DNA of 54,827 nt from Candidatus Bacteroides pullicola (lineage in GTDB: Bacteria > Bacteroidota > Bacteroidia > Bacteroidales > Bacteroidaceae), in assembly GCA_019115825.1 (NCBI GenBank), contig DXCV01000012.1, forward strand, positions 1-54,827, read 5' to 3'. Positions 34,312 to 42,428 of this stretch are shown piece by piece (positions within the stretch are counted from its first letter, which is position 1; every line of letters starts with the position of its first letter). A model generated the notes under the pieces. The model did not search any database, was not told where the DNA came from, and saw only the letters and a program-made list of their open reading frames with translations. The position numbers and the translations under genes were made by a program.

Positions 34312-35276
34312 AACGCGCTCGGCTTGAGGCGCAGGCCTACCGTCTCCTCCAAGTTGAACATCAGGTTCATGTTGTGCACGGCCTGTCCGCTGGCACCCTT
34401 CAGCAGGTTGTCGATGCAGGAGATGATAAGCAACTTGTCGCCGTGCTTCTCCAGGTGGAGGAGGCACTTGTTGGTGTTCACCACCTGCTTCAGGTCGATG
34501 TTCTTGTCCACGAGGTGCGTGAAGGAATCCTCCGCGTAATATTCCTCGTAGATGCGCGTCAGTTCCTCGATGCTGCACTTGTTCTTCACCACGATGGTGG
34601 CAAAGATGCCGCGCGGGAAGTCGCCCCGGTAGGGGATGAAGTCGATGGCGGAGTCGAAGCTGTTCTGCAACTGTTTCAGGCTCTGGCGGATTTCGGGCAC
34701 GTGCTGGTGCTCGAAAGCCTTGTAGACGCTCAGGTTGTTGTTGCGCCAGCTGAAGTGGCTCGTCGCGCCCGGCTTGACGCCCGCTCCGGTGCTGCCCGTG
34801 ATGGCGTTCACCATGATGTCGTCGTTCAGCATCAGGTGCTTGGCCAGGGGGAGCAGGCCCAGCTGGATGCAGGTGGCGAAGCAGCCGGGGTTGGCCACGT
34901 GCTGCGCCTTGCAGGTGGCGCGGCGGTTCAGCTCCGGCAGGCCGTAGACGAAGTCGTTGCCCTCGGCCTTGAGGCGGTAGTCCATGGAGAGGTCGATGAC
35001 CTTCAGCCCTTCCGGCAGGTTGTGGCTGTCCATGAACTTGCGCGTGTCGCCGTGGGCGGTGCAGAAGAAGAGGCAGTCAATCTCGTCCAGGGGCAGCCGG
35101 TCGGTGAAGCGCAGGTCCGTCTCGCCGTAGAGGCCTTCGTGGACATCGGTCACGCGGTTGCCGGCATTGCTGCCGCTGTTGATGAAGACAATCTCTGCTT
35201 CCGGGTGGTTGATGAGCAGGCGGATGAGTTCGCCGGCGGTGTAGCCTGCGCCGCCTATGATTCCTATCTTTATCAT
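34308..35276 (-). CDS. argC: N-acyl-gamma-glutamyl-phosphate reductase
   Basis: A 322-residue NADPH-dependent reductase of arginine synthesis. Rossmann motif IGIIGGAGYTAGELIRLL; FFCTAHGDTRKF; active-site Cys132 in ANPGCFATCIQLGL; ITGSTGAGVKPGATSHFSWR; and a C-terminal dimer region (GASGQAVHNMNLMF). It is the short type without an N-terminal extension. It lies 6 bp after pspC in the arginine run. Confidence 0.96.
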   Translation of the reverse strand: MIKIGIIGGAGYTAGELIRLLINHPEAEIVFINSGSNAGNRVTDVHEGLYGETDLRFTDRLPLDEIDCLFFCTAHGDTRKFMDSHNLPEGLKVIDLSMDYRLKAEGNDFVYGLPELNRRATCKAQHVANPGCFATCIQLGLLPLAKHLMLNDDIMVNAITGSTGAGVKPGATSHFSWRNNNLSVYKAFEHQHVPEIRQSLKQLQNSFDSAIDFIPYRGDFPRGIFATIVVKNKCSIEELTRIYEEYYAEDSFTHLVDKNIDLKQVVNTNKCLLHLEKHGDKLLIISCIDNLLKGASGQAVHNMNLMFNLEETVGLRLKPSAF

Positions 35277-35282
35277 ACGGAG

Positions 35283-35486
35283 TTATTTAGTTGGGTCTTC
35301 GGGTATGACGAGCATCAGTATCAGGTAGACGATAAGCCCGGTGACGATGGCGGTGCACAGGGTCAGGATGGCGTAGATGACGCGCACCACGGTGGGGTCC
35401 AGGCCCAAATAGTTGGCCAGTCCGGCGCAGACGCCTGCCATTTTGCGGTTTTGACGGGGGCGGGTCAGTTTCTTCGTATTGTCCAT
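35283..35486 (-). CDS. PspC-domain small membrane protein
   Basis: A 67-residue protein made of a single PspC domain: MAGVCAGLANYLGLDPTVVRVIYAILTL, then a hydrophobic segment (AIVTGLIVYLILMLVIPEDP). PspC proteins are linked to envelope stress in enterobacteria; the role of stand-alone copies in Bacteroidetes is not known. It sits between argG (20 bp) and argC (6 bp) in the same direction, so it is almost certainly part of the arginine transcript, an odd companion. Confidence 0.9.
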   Translation of the reverse strand: MDNTKKLTRPRQNRKMAGVCAGLANYLGLDPTVVRVIYAILTLCTAIVTGLIVYLILMLVIPEDPTK

Positions 35487-35506
35487 AATTCAGGTATTAT
35501 TAGGGG

Positions 35507-36715
35507 TTAGATATTGTTCAGTTCGTCCTTGTGTCCGGCATAGTAGGCGCGCAGCGGGGTAGACAGCACCTTGATGAAGCCCTTGGCGTCCTCCGCCGTC
35601 CAGCCTTTCTGCATCTCGCCGTATTCGCCGAACTTGTTCTTCACCAGGTCGTCCGTGCTTTCCACGCCGACGGTGTGGAAGCCGTAGGGGCGCAGTTCCA
35701 GGATGGCTGTGCCGTTGACGTTGCGCTGGCTGGAGACGAGCATCGCCTCGATGTCGCGCATTACCGGCTCCAGGTATTCGCTCTCGTGGAGGAACATGCC
35801 ATACCAGTTGGCCACCTGGTCCTTCCAGTACTGTTGCCACTTGCTCAGCGTGTACTTCTCCAAGAACTTGTGTGCGCCGATAATCAGCATCGGAGCGGCA
35901 GCCTCAAAGCCCACGCGGCCCTTGATGCCGATGATGGTGTCGCCCACGTGCATGTCTCGGCCAATGGCGTAAGCTGCGCCGATCTCCTCTACTTTCTGGA
36001 TGGCCTTGATGGGGTCGTCATAGCGTTCGCCGTTGATGGCTTTCAGTTCGCCCTGCTCGAAGGTCAGCTTCAGTTGCTCGGTGCCTTCCTTGGTGCAGTG
36101 CTTCAGGTAGGCGCTTTCGGGCAAGCCCTGTGCCGAGTCGAGGATTTCGCCTCCGCAGATGCTTGTGCCCCAGATGCCTACATTATAGGAATACTTCAGT
36201 TTGGCGAAGTCGGCAGCAAAGCCGTGCTTGTTCAGGTAGTCAATCTCTTCCTGGCGGCTCAGGGCCATGTCGCGGGTCAGGGTGATGATTTCCACGCCCG
36301 GCGCCATCACGAGGAAAGTCATGTCGAAGCGCACCTGGTCGTTGCCTGCACCCGTCGAGCCGTGGGCGATGGCGTCCGCGCCGATTTCGTTGGCATAGCG
36401 GGCGATGGCCAGTGCCTGGAAGATGCGCTCGGAGCTGACGGAGATGGGGTAGGTGCCGTTGCGCAGCACGTTGCCATACACCATATACTTCAGGCTCTTC
36501 TCGTAATACTCGTGTGTCACGTCGAGGGTGACATATTTCGTGGCGCCCAGCTTGTAGGCATTCTCCTCGTTAGTCTTGAGTTGCTCGGCGCTGAATCCGC
36601 CCGTGTTGGCGCAGGCCGCATGTACTTCATATCCTTTCTCCTTGGCCAGATACATCACGGTGAACGAGGTGTCCAGCCCGCCGCTGAAGGCGACTACTAC
36701 TTTCTTCTTTTCCAT
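35507..36715 (-). CDS. argG: Argininosuccinate synthase
   Basis: Condenses citrulline and aspartate with ATP cleavage. The 402-residue protein has the ATP pyrophosphatase loop VVAFSGGLDTSFTVMYLAKEKG at the N-terminus, AIAHGSTGAGNDQVRFD in the middle, and a synthetase C-terminal half (YAIGRDMHVGDTIIGIKGRVGFEAAAP). It lies 136 bp after the GNAT gene, with a GC-rich inverted repeat between them. Confidence 0.96.
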   Translation of the reverse strand: MEKKKVVVAFSGGLDTSFTVMYLAKEKGYEVHAACANTGGFSAEQLKTNEENAYKLGATKYVTLDVTHEYYEKSLKYMVYGNVLRNGTYPISVSSERIFQALAIARYANEIGADAIAHGSTGAGNDQVRFDMTFLVMAPGVEIITLTRDMALSRQEEIDYLNKHGFAADFAKLKYSYNVGIWGTSICGGEILDSAQGLPESAYLKHCTKEGTEQLKLTFEQGELKAINGERYDDPIKAIQKVEEIGAAYAIGRDMHVGDTIIGIKGRVGFEAAAPMLIIGAHKFLEKYTLSKWQQYWKDQVANWYGMFLHESEYLEPVMRDIEAMLVSSQRNVNGTAILELRPYGFHTVGVESTDDLVKNKFGEYGEMQKGWTAEDAKGFIKVLSTPLRAYYAGHKDELNNI

Positions 36716-36728
36716 AATCTTATATAAT

Positions 36729-36853
36729 AAGCCCCTCCCCGGCCCTCCCCCGTAGGGAGGGAGAAAGAGCGTGTTCTTTTAATTCTGTATTGTCATATTA
36801 TAATATATGGTGTGCGTCCCCCTCCCTACGGGGGAGGGAAGGGGTGGGGCCTT
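36729..36853. repeat. GC-rich inverted repeat, copy 1
   Basis: Left arm 36729-36761 and right arm 36819-36853 are near-perfect complements (common core CCCTCCCCCGTAGGGAGGG). The loop of about 57 bp is AT-rich and holds no promoter box or gene. The right arm overlaps the 3' end of the GNAT gene by two bases. A related element lies at 44872. Confidence 0.82.
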
Positions 36854-37409
36854 AGATTTTGTCTTCCTGGTGCAATGCCGGGTCATACAGCATTGCCGTG
36901 CAGATGCAGAACTTGCGGTTCTTGGCCACCAGGATGTCGTGGTTGATGCAGCCCTCGCAGCCTTTCCAGAAAGCTTCATCGTCCGTCAGCTCGTTGAAGG
37001 TGACGGGCACGTAGCCCAGTTCGGTGTTCATCTTCATCACCGCCGCGCCGCTGGTCAGGCTGAATATCTTCGCCCAGGGCCAGCGCAGGCGGGCCAGGCG
37101 GAACGAAGCCTGCTTGATGCGCTTGGCCAGTCCGATGCCCTGGTACTTGGGGTGGACGATGAGGCCCGACGTGGCCACGTATTGCTTGTTGCCCCAACTC
37201 TCTATATAGGTGAATCCGGCAAATTCGGTGCCGTTCAGAGCGATGATGGCCTTACCTTCCTTCATTTTGGTTGCCACATACTCGTGTGTGCGTTCGGCGA
37301 TGCCGGTGCCGCGTTTCTTGGCCGCCTCGCGGATGGTGTCCAGTATCGTGTCTACATAAACTTCATGTGAGGCGTCGGCCACCATCACATCAATCTGCAT
37401 TACATCCAT
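36852..37409 (-). CDS. GNAT N-acyltransferase of the arginine operon, possible N-succinyl/acetylglutamate synthase
   Basis: A 185-residue GNAT protein. The acyl-CoA binding motif A is VHPKYQGIGLAKRIKQASFRLARL. It is co-directional with argR and argG, and no other gene in the window could supply the first step of the pathway. I recall that the orthologue in Bacteroides thetaiotaomicron has been proposed as the N-succinylglutamate synthase from fitness data; treat this as recollection. The C-terminal 40 residues hold a Cys cluster (GCEGCINHD, FCIC). The start may be ATG 37409 or 37400. Confidence 0.85.
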   Translation of the reverse strand: MDVMQIDVMVADASHEVYVDTILDTIREAAKKRGTGIAERTHEYVATKMKEGKAIIALNGTEFAGFTYIESWGNKQYVATSGLIVHPKYQGIGLAKRIKQASFRLARLRWPWAKIFSLTSGAAVMKMNTELGYVPVTFNELTDDEAFWKGCEGCINHDILVAKNRKFCICTAMLYDPALHQEDKI

Positions 37410-37454
37410 TTCTGTCTTACTTATATATTATATATGTATAGGTTGTATTCTTCT

Positions 37455-37940
37455 TCAATCCTTGATATTCGGTATGACGTCTTCCAGGAAACGTCTCACC
37501 TCGTCGTGCGTGATGCGCTCGGCCAACACCAGCATGATGGTGTCGTCGCCCGCGATGGTGCCCAGGATGGCCGGACATTCGCGGTTGTCGATGTCGTAGG
37601 CGATGCTGCTGGCATAGCCGGGACGTGTGCGTATGACGGCAATGTTGCGCGAGAATTGCAGGGAGATGAAGCCGTTGCTCCGCAGCATTTCGCCCGTGGT
37701 CTGCCGGACGGGGCGTTTGTAGAGGATGTCGTTGGGCAGCACATAGACGTAACGGCCGTTGGTGTTGGCAGCCTTGGCCACTTTCAACTGCTTCAGGTCG
37801 CGCGACAGGGTGGCTTGTGTCAGCACGAAGCCTTCCTGTCCCAAGGCTTGTATCAGTTCTTCTTGCGAGCTGATTTCCTTGCTCGAGATTATCATCTTGA
37901 TGGCATCCAGCCGGTCTGCTTTTTTCTTTATCATCTGCAT
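37455..37940 (-). CDS. argR: Arginine repressor ArgR
   Basis: A 161-residue regulator. The N-terminal winged helix has SSQEELIQALGQEGFVLTQATLSRDLKQL, the ArgR DNA-binding motif. The C-terminal half has the arginine-binding core GTIAGDDTIMLVLAERITHDEVRRF. It heads the arg operon, so it probably controls its own transcript. The ATG at 37940 is used because the ATG at 37964 would lie inside the promoter box. Confidence 0.95.
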   Translation of the reverse strand: MQMIKKKADRLDAIKMIISSKEISSQEELIQALGQEGFVLTQATLSRDLKQLKVAKAANTNGRYVYVLPNDILYKRPVRQTTGEMLRSNGFISLQFSRNIAVIRTRPGYASSIAYDIDNRECPAILGTIAGDDTIMLVLAERITHDEVRRFLEDVIPNIKD

Positions 37941-37961
37941 AAATATTCTCTGATTGCGCGG

Positions 37962-37969
37962 CAAAATTA
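37962..37969 (-). promoter_or_regulatory. -7 box of the arg operon
   Basis: TAATTTTG on the minus strand, 21 bp upstream of the argR ATG. A TTG begins 23 bp further up. Any ArgR operator would be expected nearby, but I could not identify one with confidence. Confidence 0.55.
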
Positions 37970-38023
37970 CGCATTATTGGAAAAGTATGCAAGATTATCC
38001 GCCTGTTTTATGATGTTTATGCA

Positions 38024-38049
38024 GAAAAAGCCACCTGTTCGGGGTGGCT
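38024..38049 (-). terminator. Terminator of the flavin reductase gene
   Basis: On the minus strand AGCCACC and GGTGGCT pair across a 7-base loop and are followed by TTTTTC. It is 27 bp after the flavin reductase stop. Confidence 0.75.
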
Positions 38050-38075
38050 TTCCTGATGATGCAGACGTTGAAGGC

Positions 38076-38639
38076 TTATTTCTTCAGTGCCAACCCATCC
38101 TTGAAGGCGTTGCCCACCTTCTCGCCGACTACCAGATAGTGGTTGTGTATCGGGTCGAACACGATGGGGCGCAGCTTGGCCGGGTCAATCTTGCCTTTCT
38201 CGTCCAGGATGCGCTCGTCGGCAGAGACGTTGATGATTTTGCCCACCAAGTGGCACGTCTCCGGGTCGTAGGAGATCAGCTCGCACTCCACGGCCATCGG
38301 CAGTTCCTCGATGAGGGGCGCGTTGACGAATTCAGACTTGACGGTGTGAAAGCCGGCACGCTCCACCTTGTCCGGCTCCTTGTTGCCCGACACGATGCCC
38401 ACATAGTCGCAGGCAGTCAGTTGGTCGGCTGTGCCCATGCTGAAGGTGAAGGCGCGGGTGGCCAGCAGGTTCTTTACGGTCTTGTGCTCCGCGCTGAGGC
38501 AGAGGTTGATTTGGTCGTCGTAGTCGATGCCGCCCCAAGCGGCGTTCATGGCGTCCGGTTGTCCGGCTTCATCATAGGTGGCCACGATGAATACAGGCTG
38601 CGGATACGTCCAAGGTTTGGCTCCAAAGTTCTTTCTCAT
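38076..38639 (-). CDS. Flavin reductase (flavoredoxin-like) family protein
   Basis: A 187-residue FMN-binding split-barrel protein of the flavin-reductase-like family. The N-terminal PQPVFIVATYDEAGQPDAMNAAWGG and FTFSMGTADQLTACDYVG parts form the FMN site, and VECELISYDPETCHLVGKIINV is the dimer strand pair. Natural substrate unknown. Monocistronic between argR and pfkA. Confidence 0.9.
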   Translation of the reverse strand: MRKNFGAKPWTYPQPVFIVATYDEAGQPDAMNAAWGGIDYDDQINLCLSAEHKTVKNLLATRAFTFSMGTADQLTACDYVGIVSGNKEPDKVERAGFHTVKSEFVNAPLIEELPMAVECELISYDPETCHLVGKIINVSADERILDEKGKIDPAKLRPIVFDPIHNHYLVVGEKVGNAFKDGLALKK

Positions 38640-38688
38640 AGTTTATTCCTTTCTTGGTGATGTAAAAGTTTGGCGTTGATGAAATGAA

Positions 38689-38767
38689 TCAGGCGCGGAT
38701 TCCGCGGACTTTCACGGATTATAAGTTGCTTGGGCAATTCCGTGTAATCCGCGTAATCCGCGCCTGA
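38689..38767. repeat. Inverted repeat, GCGGATTA-type family, copy 3
   Basis: TCAGGCGCGGAT... (38689-38720) and its complement (38736-38767) form a long hairpin. Each arm holds GCGGATT, CGCGGA and CACGGATT modules. It lies between the flavin reductase start and the pfkA stop. Confidence 0.88.
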
Positions 38768-38795
38768 AATCAAAGGTCTATTCCCTTCTGGCAGG

Positions 38796-39776
38796 TCAGA
38801 TGGACAGCTCTCTCAAGACGTTCATCAGCTCGCGCTGGATGGGCTTGTTCTTCTTGATGGCCTTGATGAAGGGCACGTAAACCACTTCGTCGTGGTCGAT
38901 GCCAATCATCACGTTGCGCTGGCCCTCCATGATGGCGTCGATGGCGGCTGCGCCCAGACGGCTGGCCAAGATGCGGTCGTGAGCCGTGGGGCTTCCGCCG
39001 CGTTGCAGGTGACCCAGGATGGTGACACGCACGTCGTATTGCGGATATTCATTCTTCACGCGCTCGGCATAGTGCATGGCACCGCCCGTCAATTCGCTTT
39101 CGGCCACCAGCACGATACTACTGTTCTTCGACTTGCGGAAACCGTTCTTGATGAACTCTTCCAACTGGTCGACCTCCGTGCTGACCTCCGGGATGATGGC
39201 GGCCTCGGCACCCGATGCGATGGCACCGTTCAGGGCCAGGAAACCGGCGTCGCGTCCCATGACCTCCACGAAGAACAGGCGTTCGTGCGACGTGGCGGTG
39301 TCGCGGATCTTGTCGACTGCATCCAGGATGGTGTTCAGGGCCGTATCATAGCCGATGGTCGTGTCCGTGCCATACAGGTCGTTGTCAATGGTGCCGGGCA
39401 GTCCGATGCAAGGTACGTCGAACTCTTCGGCAAAGATGCGGGCACCCGTCAGCGAACCGTCGCCGCCGATGATGACCAAGGCATCGATGCCTTCCTTCTT
39501 CATGTTGTCGTAGGCCTGCTGGCGTCCTTCCGGTGTGGTGAACTCCTTGCAGCGGGCCGTCTTCAGGATGGTGCCGCCCAGCTGGATGATGTTGCTCACG
39601 TTCTGGCTCTTGAATTCCTTGATTTCTCCCGTCACCAGTCCTTTGTAACCTCTGTAGATGCCTTTCACGCTGAGTCCGTTGTAGATGGCTGCACGCGTCA
39701 CAGCGCGGATGGCGGCGTTCATGCCGGGGGCATCACCACCCGACGTCAAAATACCAATGCATTTAACTGCTCCCAT
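38796..39776 (-). CDS. pfkA: ATP-dependent 6-phosphofructokinase
   Basis: Committed step of glycolysis, fructose-6-phosphate to fructose-1,6-bisphosphate. The 326-residue length is that of the bacterial [23 protein letters not shown] is the nucleotide site. G107 in GGDGSLTGA marks ATP rather than pyrophosphate as donor. The catalytic Asp131 is in PGTIDND, with [10 protein letters not shown] and [15 protein letters not shown] for sugar-phosphate binding. It has its own promoter. Confidence 0.96.
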   Translation of the reverse strand: MGAVKCIGILTSGGDAPGMNAAIRAVTRAAIYNGLSVKGIYRGYKGLVTGEIKEFKSQNVSNIIQLGGTILKTARCKEFTTPEGRQQAYDNMKKEGIDALVIIGGDGSLTGARIFAEEFDVPCIGLPGTIDNDLYGTDTTIGYDTALNTILDAVDKIRDTATSHERLFFVEVMGRDAGFLALNGAIASGAEAAIIPEVSTEVDQLEEFIKNGFRKSKNSSIVLVAESELTGGAMHYAERVKNEYPQYDVRVTILGHLQRGGSPTAHDRILASRLGAAAIDAIMEGQRNVMIGIDHDEVVYVPFIKAIKKNKPIQRELMNVLRELSI

Positions 39777-39836
39777 GTTGTATTGAATTTGATGTTAATG
39801 ATGATTTCGTCTTGGTCTTTTGTCACTTAGACTTTG

Positions 39837-39844
39837 CAAAGATA
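39837..39844 (-). promoter_or_regulatory. -7 box of pfkA
   Basis: TATCTTTG on the minus strand, 60 bp upstream of the pfkA ATG. Confidence 0.65.
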
Positions 39845-39901
39845 GCAAAAAGCTGAAACCGTTGTTACGATTTGCCTTGAATTTGTAGTTACGTTTTTCA
39901 T

Positions 39902-40765
39902 TTACATCTTTTCCCGGAGGGCCTGCTCTATCTCCTCCATCAGCCATTTGGGGGTGGAGGTGGCACCGCAAACCCCGATGGAGCGGGCTTTCGCCAGGAG
40001 CGACCCGTCTATCTCGGCCGCGCTGTCTATCAGGTGGGAGTTGGGGTTGACCTTCAGGCACTCGCTGAAGAGCATCTTGCCGTTGGAGCTTTTCTTGCCG
40101 CTGACGAAGAACACCAGGTCGTGCGAGGCGGCAAACTCGCGGATGTTGGGGATGCGGTTGGCCACCTGGCGGCAGATGGTGTCGTAGTACTGGAAGGTCA
40201 CGCCCGGCGCGATGTGTGCCTGGATGTAGTCCACCACCTCGCGGAAGCCGCTCAGCGACTTGGTGGTCTGCGAGTAGAGGCGGATGCTGCGATGGAAGTC
40301 CAGCAGCTTGGCCTCCTCCAGGTTCTCGATGACGATGGCCCGCCCTGCCGTCTGTCCCACCAGGCCCAGCACCTCGGCATGTCCGCTCTTGCCATAGATG
40401 ACGATTTGCTTCTCCGGGTCGTCCGCGCGGTTATGTTCCTGTTTGATGCGCTTTTGTAGCTGTAGCACCACGGGGCAGGTGGCGTCGATGATTTCGATGC
40501 GGTTGCGCCGCGCCGTCTCGTAGGTCTCGGGCGGTTCGCCGTGGGCGCGGAGCAGCACCTTGGCGTCGTGCAGGCGGCCGAACTCCTCGTGGTTGATGGT
40601 GACGAGGCCCAGACGCTCCAGGCGCTCCACTTCGCGGCTGTTGTGCACGATGTCGCCCAGGCAATAGAGCGTGCCGCCCTTGGCCAGTTCTTCCTCGGCC
40701 TTGCGGATGGCGTTCACCACGCCGAAGCAGAAGCCGGAGCCGTTGTCTATTTCGATGTTAGCCAT
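39902..40765 (-). CDS. ispH: 4-hydroxy-3-methylbut-2-enyl diphosphate reductase
   Basis: Last enzyme of the MEP pathway, an iron-sulfur protein that makes IPP and DMAPP. The 287-residue protein has the three cluster cysteines C13 (GSGFCFGV), C97 (DATCPVV) and C198 (YYDTICRQ), plus LRAHGEPPE and FFVSGKKSSNGKML. It lies between cmk and pfkA, an order I recall from other Bacteroides; 107 bp of repeat separate it from cmk. Confidence 0.96.
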   Translation of the reverse strand: MANIEIDNGSGFCFGVVNAIRKAEEELAKGGTLYCLGDIVHNSREVERLERLGLVTINHEEFGRLHDAKVLLRAHGEPPETYETARRNRIEIIDATCPVVLQLQKRIKQEHNRADDPEKQIVIYGKSGHAEVLGLVGQTAGRAIVIENLEEAKLLDFHRSIRLYSQTTKSLSGFREVVDYIQAHIAPGVTFQYYDTICRQVANRIPNIREFAASHDLVFFVSGKKSSNGKMLFSECLKVNPNSHLIDSAAEIDGSLLAKARSIGVCGATSTPKWLMEEIEQALREKM

Positions 40766-40772
40766 GCTATGA

Positions 40773-40869
40773 AATTAAGAATTGAGAATGAAGAATTAAG
40801 AATTACGTTCGTTTGCCTGTTTGTATGGCCCGGCAAATTCTTCATTCTTAGTTCTTCATTCTTCATTAA
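40773..40869. repeat. Inverted repeat, AATGAAGAAT-type family, copy 4
   Basis: The left arm (40773-40805) of AATTAAGAATTGAGAATGAAG type and the right arm (40836-40869, TTCATTCTTAGTTCTTCATT) flank a 30-bp loop. It fills the gap between cmk and ispH. Confidence 0.82.
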
Positions 40870-40872
40870 ACA

Positions 40873-41565
40873 TTATTCTCCAGCGACTCTCCTATATTGC
40901 GCCAGTAACCACTCCTTCTGTTCCTCGATGCTCATCTCGCCGTTGTCCAGCAAGAGGGCATCGTCGGCGCGGCGCAGGGGACTGACGGCGCGGTGCTGGT
41001 CGATGTCGTCGCGCTGCTTCACGTTGGCCAGGATGTCGGCATAGTCGGCGGGCTGGCCCTTGGCCTTCAGTTCGTCGTAGCGGCGCCGGGCACGGATTTC
41101 GGGCGAGGCGGTGACGAACACCTTCAGCTCGGCGTCGGGAAAGACGGTGGTGCCGATGTCACGCCCGTCCATCACGATGCCTTTCTCGCGGCCCATCTCC
41201 TGCTGCTGGGCCACGAGGGCCTGGCGCACGAAGGGCAGGGCGGCCACGGGGCTGACGCGCGCCGACACCTCCATGGTGCGGATGCGGTCTTCCACGTTCT
41301 GCCCGTTGAGGTACGTGTCGGGGCGGCCCGTCTCGGGGTTGAGGCGGAAGGAGATGCGGATGTGGTCCATCTCGCGCTCCAGCCGTCCGGTGTCTATCTG
41401 CCCGTCGGCGAGGAACAGCCCGTTCTCCAGGCAGTAGAGGGTGACGGCGCGGTACATGGCACCGCTGTCGATGTAGATGTAGCCTATTTCTCGGGCCAGG
41501 TCTTTGGCCATGGTGCTTTTCCCGCAGGAGGAAAAGCCGTCGATTGCAATGGTTATCTTCTTCAT
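40873..41565 (-). CDS. cmk: Cytidylate kinase
   Basis: Phosphorylates CMP and dCMP. The 230-residue protein has the P-loop [19 protein letters not shown] (residues 10-18 hold GFSSCGKST), [41 protein letters not shown] NMP-binding residues, and the lid region [12 protein letters not shown]. It is the bacterial long form with a CMP-binding insert. A family repeat lies directly upstream. Confidence 0.96.
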   Translation of the reverse strand: MKKITIAIDGFSSCGKSTMAKDLAREIGYIYIDSGAMYRAVTLYCLENGLFLADGQIDTGRLEREMDHIRISFRLNPETGRPDTYLNGQNVEDRIRTMEVSARVSPVAALPFVRQALVAQQQEMGREKGIVMDGRDIGTTVFPDAELKVFVTASPEIRARRRYDELKAKGQPADYADILANVKQRDDIDQHRAVSPLRRADDALLLDNGEMSIEEQKEWLLAQYRRVAGE

Positions 41566-41584
41566 TACGTTATATGATGTTTTT

Positions 41585-41655
41585 AGGCGCGGATTACGCG
41601 GATTACACGGATTTTGTTCCCATTCCTTATATTATCAATCCGCGAAATCCGTGCC
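41585..41655. repeat. Inverted repeat, GCGGATTA-type family, copy 4
   Basis: The left arm AGGCGCGGATTACGCGGATT (41585 on) continues ACACGGATT. The right arm AATCCGCGAAATCCGTGCC (41637-41655) pairs with its outer part. It lies between the cmk start and the response-regulator stop. Confidence 0.88.
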
Positions 41656-41658
41656 GAA

Positions 41659-42366
41659 TTATCCTTCTTTCTCTATCAGCATCAGCCCCACGCCGCGCAC
41701 CGTCTTTATCTCCACCCGCGGCTCGTCGGCCAGCAACTTGCGCAGCTTATTGACGAAGACGTCCAGGCTGCGGGAGGCGAAGTAGTCCTTCTCCTCCGTG
41801 CCCCACAGGCGGCTGAGGATGGCCTCGCGGCGCACGGTCTCGTTCTTGTTCTCCGCCAGCAGTTGGAGCAGTCCGGCCTCGCGGACGCTCAGGGTCTCCA
41901 CCTCGCCCGTGGTGTCGTCGCGCAGGATGGCGCGGGGGCCGTCCAGGGTGTAGCGGCCCAGGCGGAAGTGGTCCGTCTCGTCGGTGGACTTGCGGCCCTC
42001 GGTCAGTTGCAGCAGGGCGTGGACGTGGGCGTCCAGCTCTTCGGGGACGAAGGGCTTCTTGACGTAGTTGTTCACGCCCAGCTTGTAGCCCTCCTTCACG
42101 TCGCGGGGCGAGGTGAGGGCCGATCCGAAGAGGATGGGCGTGGTCTTGTCCGTCTCGCGGATGCGGCGCACCATGTCGAAGCCGTTCATCACGGGCATGT
42201 CGATGTCGGAGACGATGATGTCGGGATGGTGCTCCTCCCATTGTTTCAGGCCTTCCGCGCCGTTGGGGGCGGTGAACACCTGGTAACCGCCGATGAGGTC
42301 TTCCAAGGCGGTCTGCACGATGTAGCTCAGGTTCACATCGTCTTCTACGAGTAATAGCTTTACCAT
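41659..42366 (-). CDS. OmpR/PhoB-type response regulator
   Basis: A 235-residue response regulator: receiver domain (residues 1-118) with acidic pair E8/D9/D10, phospho-acceptor Asp54 in VSDIDMPVMNG and Lys in VKKPF, then a winged-helix DNA-binding domain (about 133-232; LSVREAGLLQLLAENKNETVRREAILSRLWG, LRKLLADEPRVEIKTVRGVGLML). It partners the histidine kinase 40 bp upstream. The RprY protein of Bacteroides fragilis is of this type, but identity was not established. Confidence 0.94.
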   Translation of the reverse strand: MVKLLLVEDDVNLSYIVQTALEDLIGGYQVFTAPNGAEGLKQWEEHHPDIIVSDIDMPVMNGFDMVRRIRETDKTTPILFGSALTSPRDVKEGYKLGVNNYVKKPFVPEELDAHVHALLQLTEGRKSTDETDHFRLGRYTLDGPRAILRDDTTGEVETLSVREAGLLQLLAENKNETVRREAILSRLWGTEEKDYFASRSLDVFVNKLRKLLADEPRVEIKTVRGVGLMLIEKEG

Positions 42367-42371
42367 AATTA

Positions 42372-42428
42372 ATTAAGAATTATGAGTGAAGAATGAAGAA
42401 TTTCCGTCACGCGTTTTCTTCATTCTTT
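42372..42428. repeat. AATGAAGAAT-type element at the end of the histidine kinase gene
   Basis: ATTAAGAATTATGAGTGAAG and TTTTCTTCATTCTTTGTTG form a small hairpin (42372-42400 and 42414-42428) that includes the kinase stop codon. A second arm of the same family lies at 42620-42655, inside the kinase reading frame. Confidence 0.7.

Noticed and set aside
34163..36853. Invertible promoter cassettes flanked by the inverted repeats
   Set aside because: The intervening sequences carry no TAnnTTTG box, the arms are low-complexity or too different from known inversion sites, and no recombinase gene is nearby.
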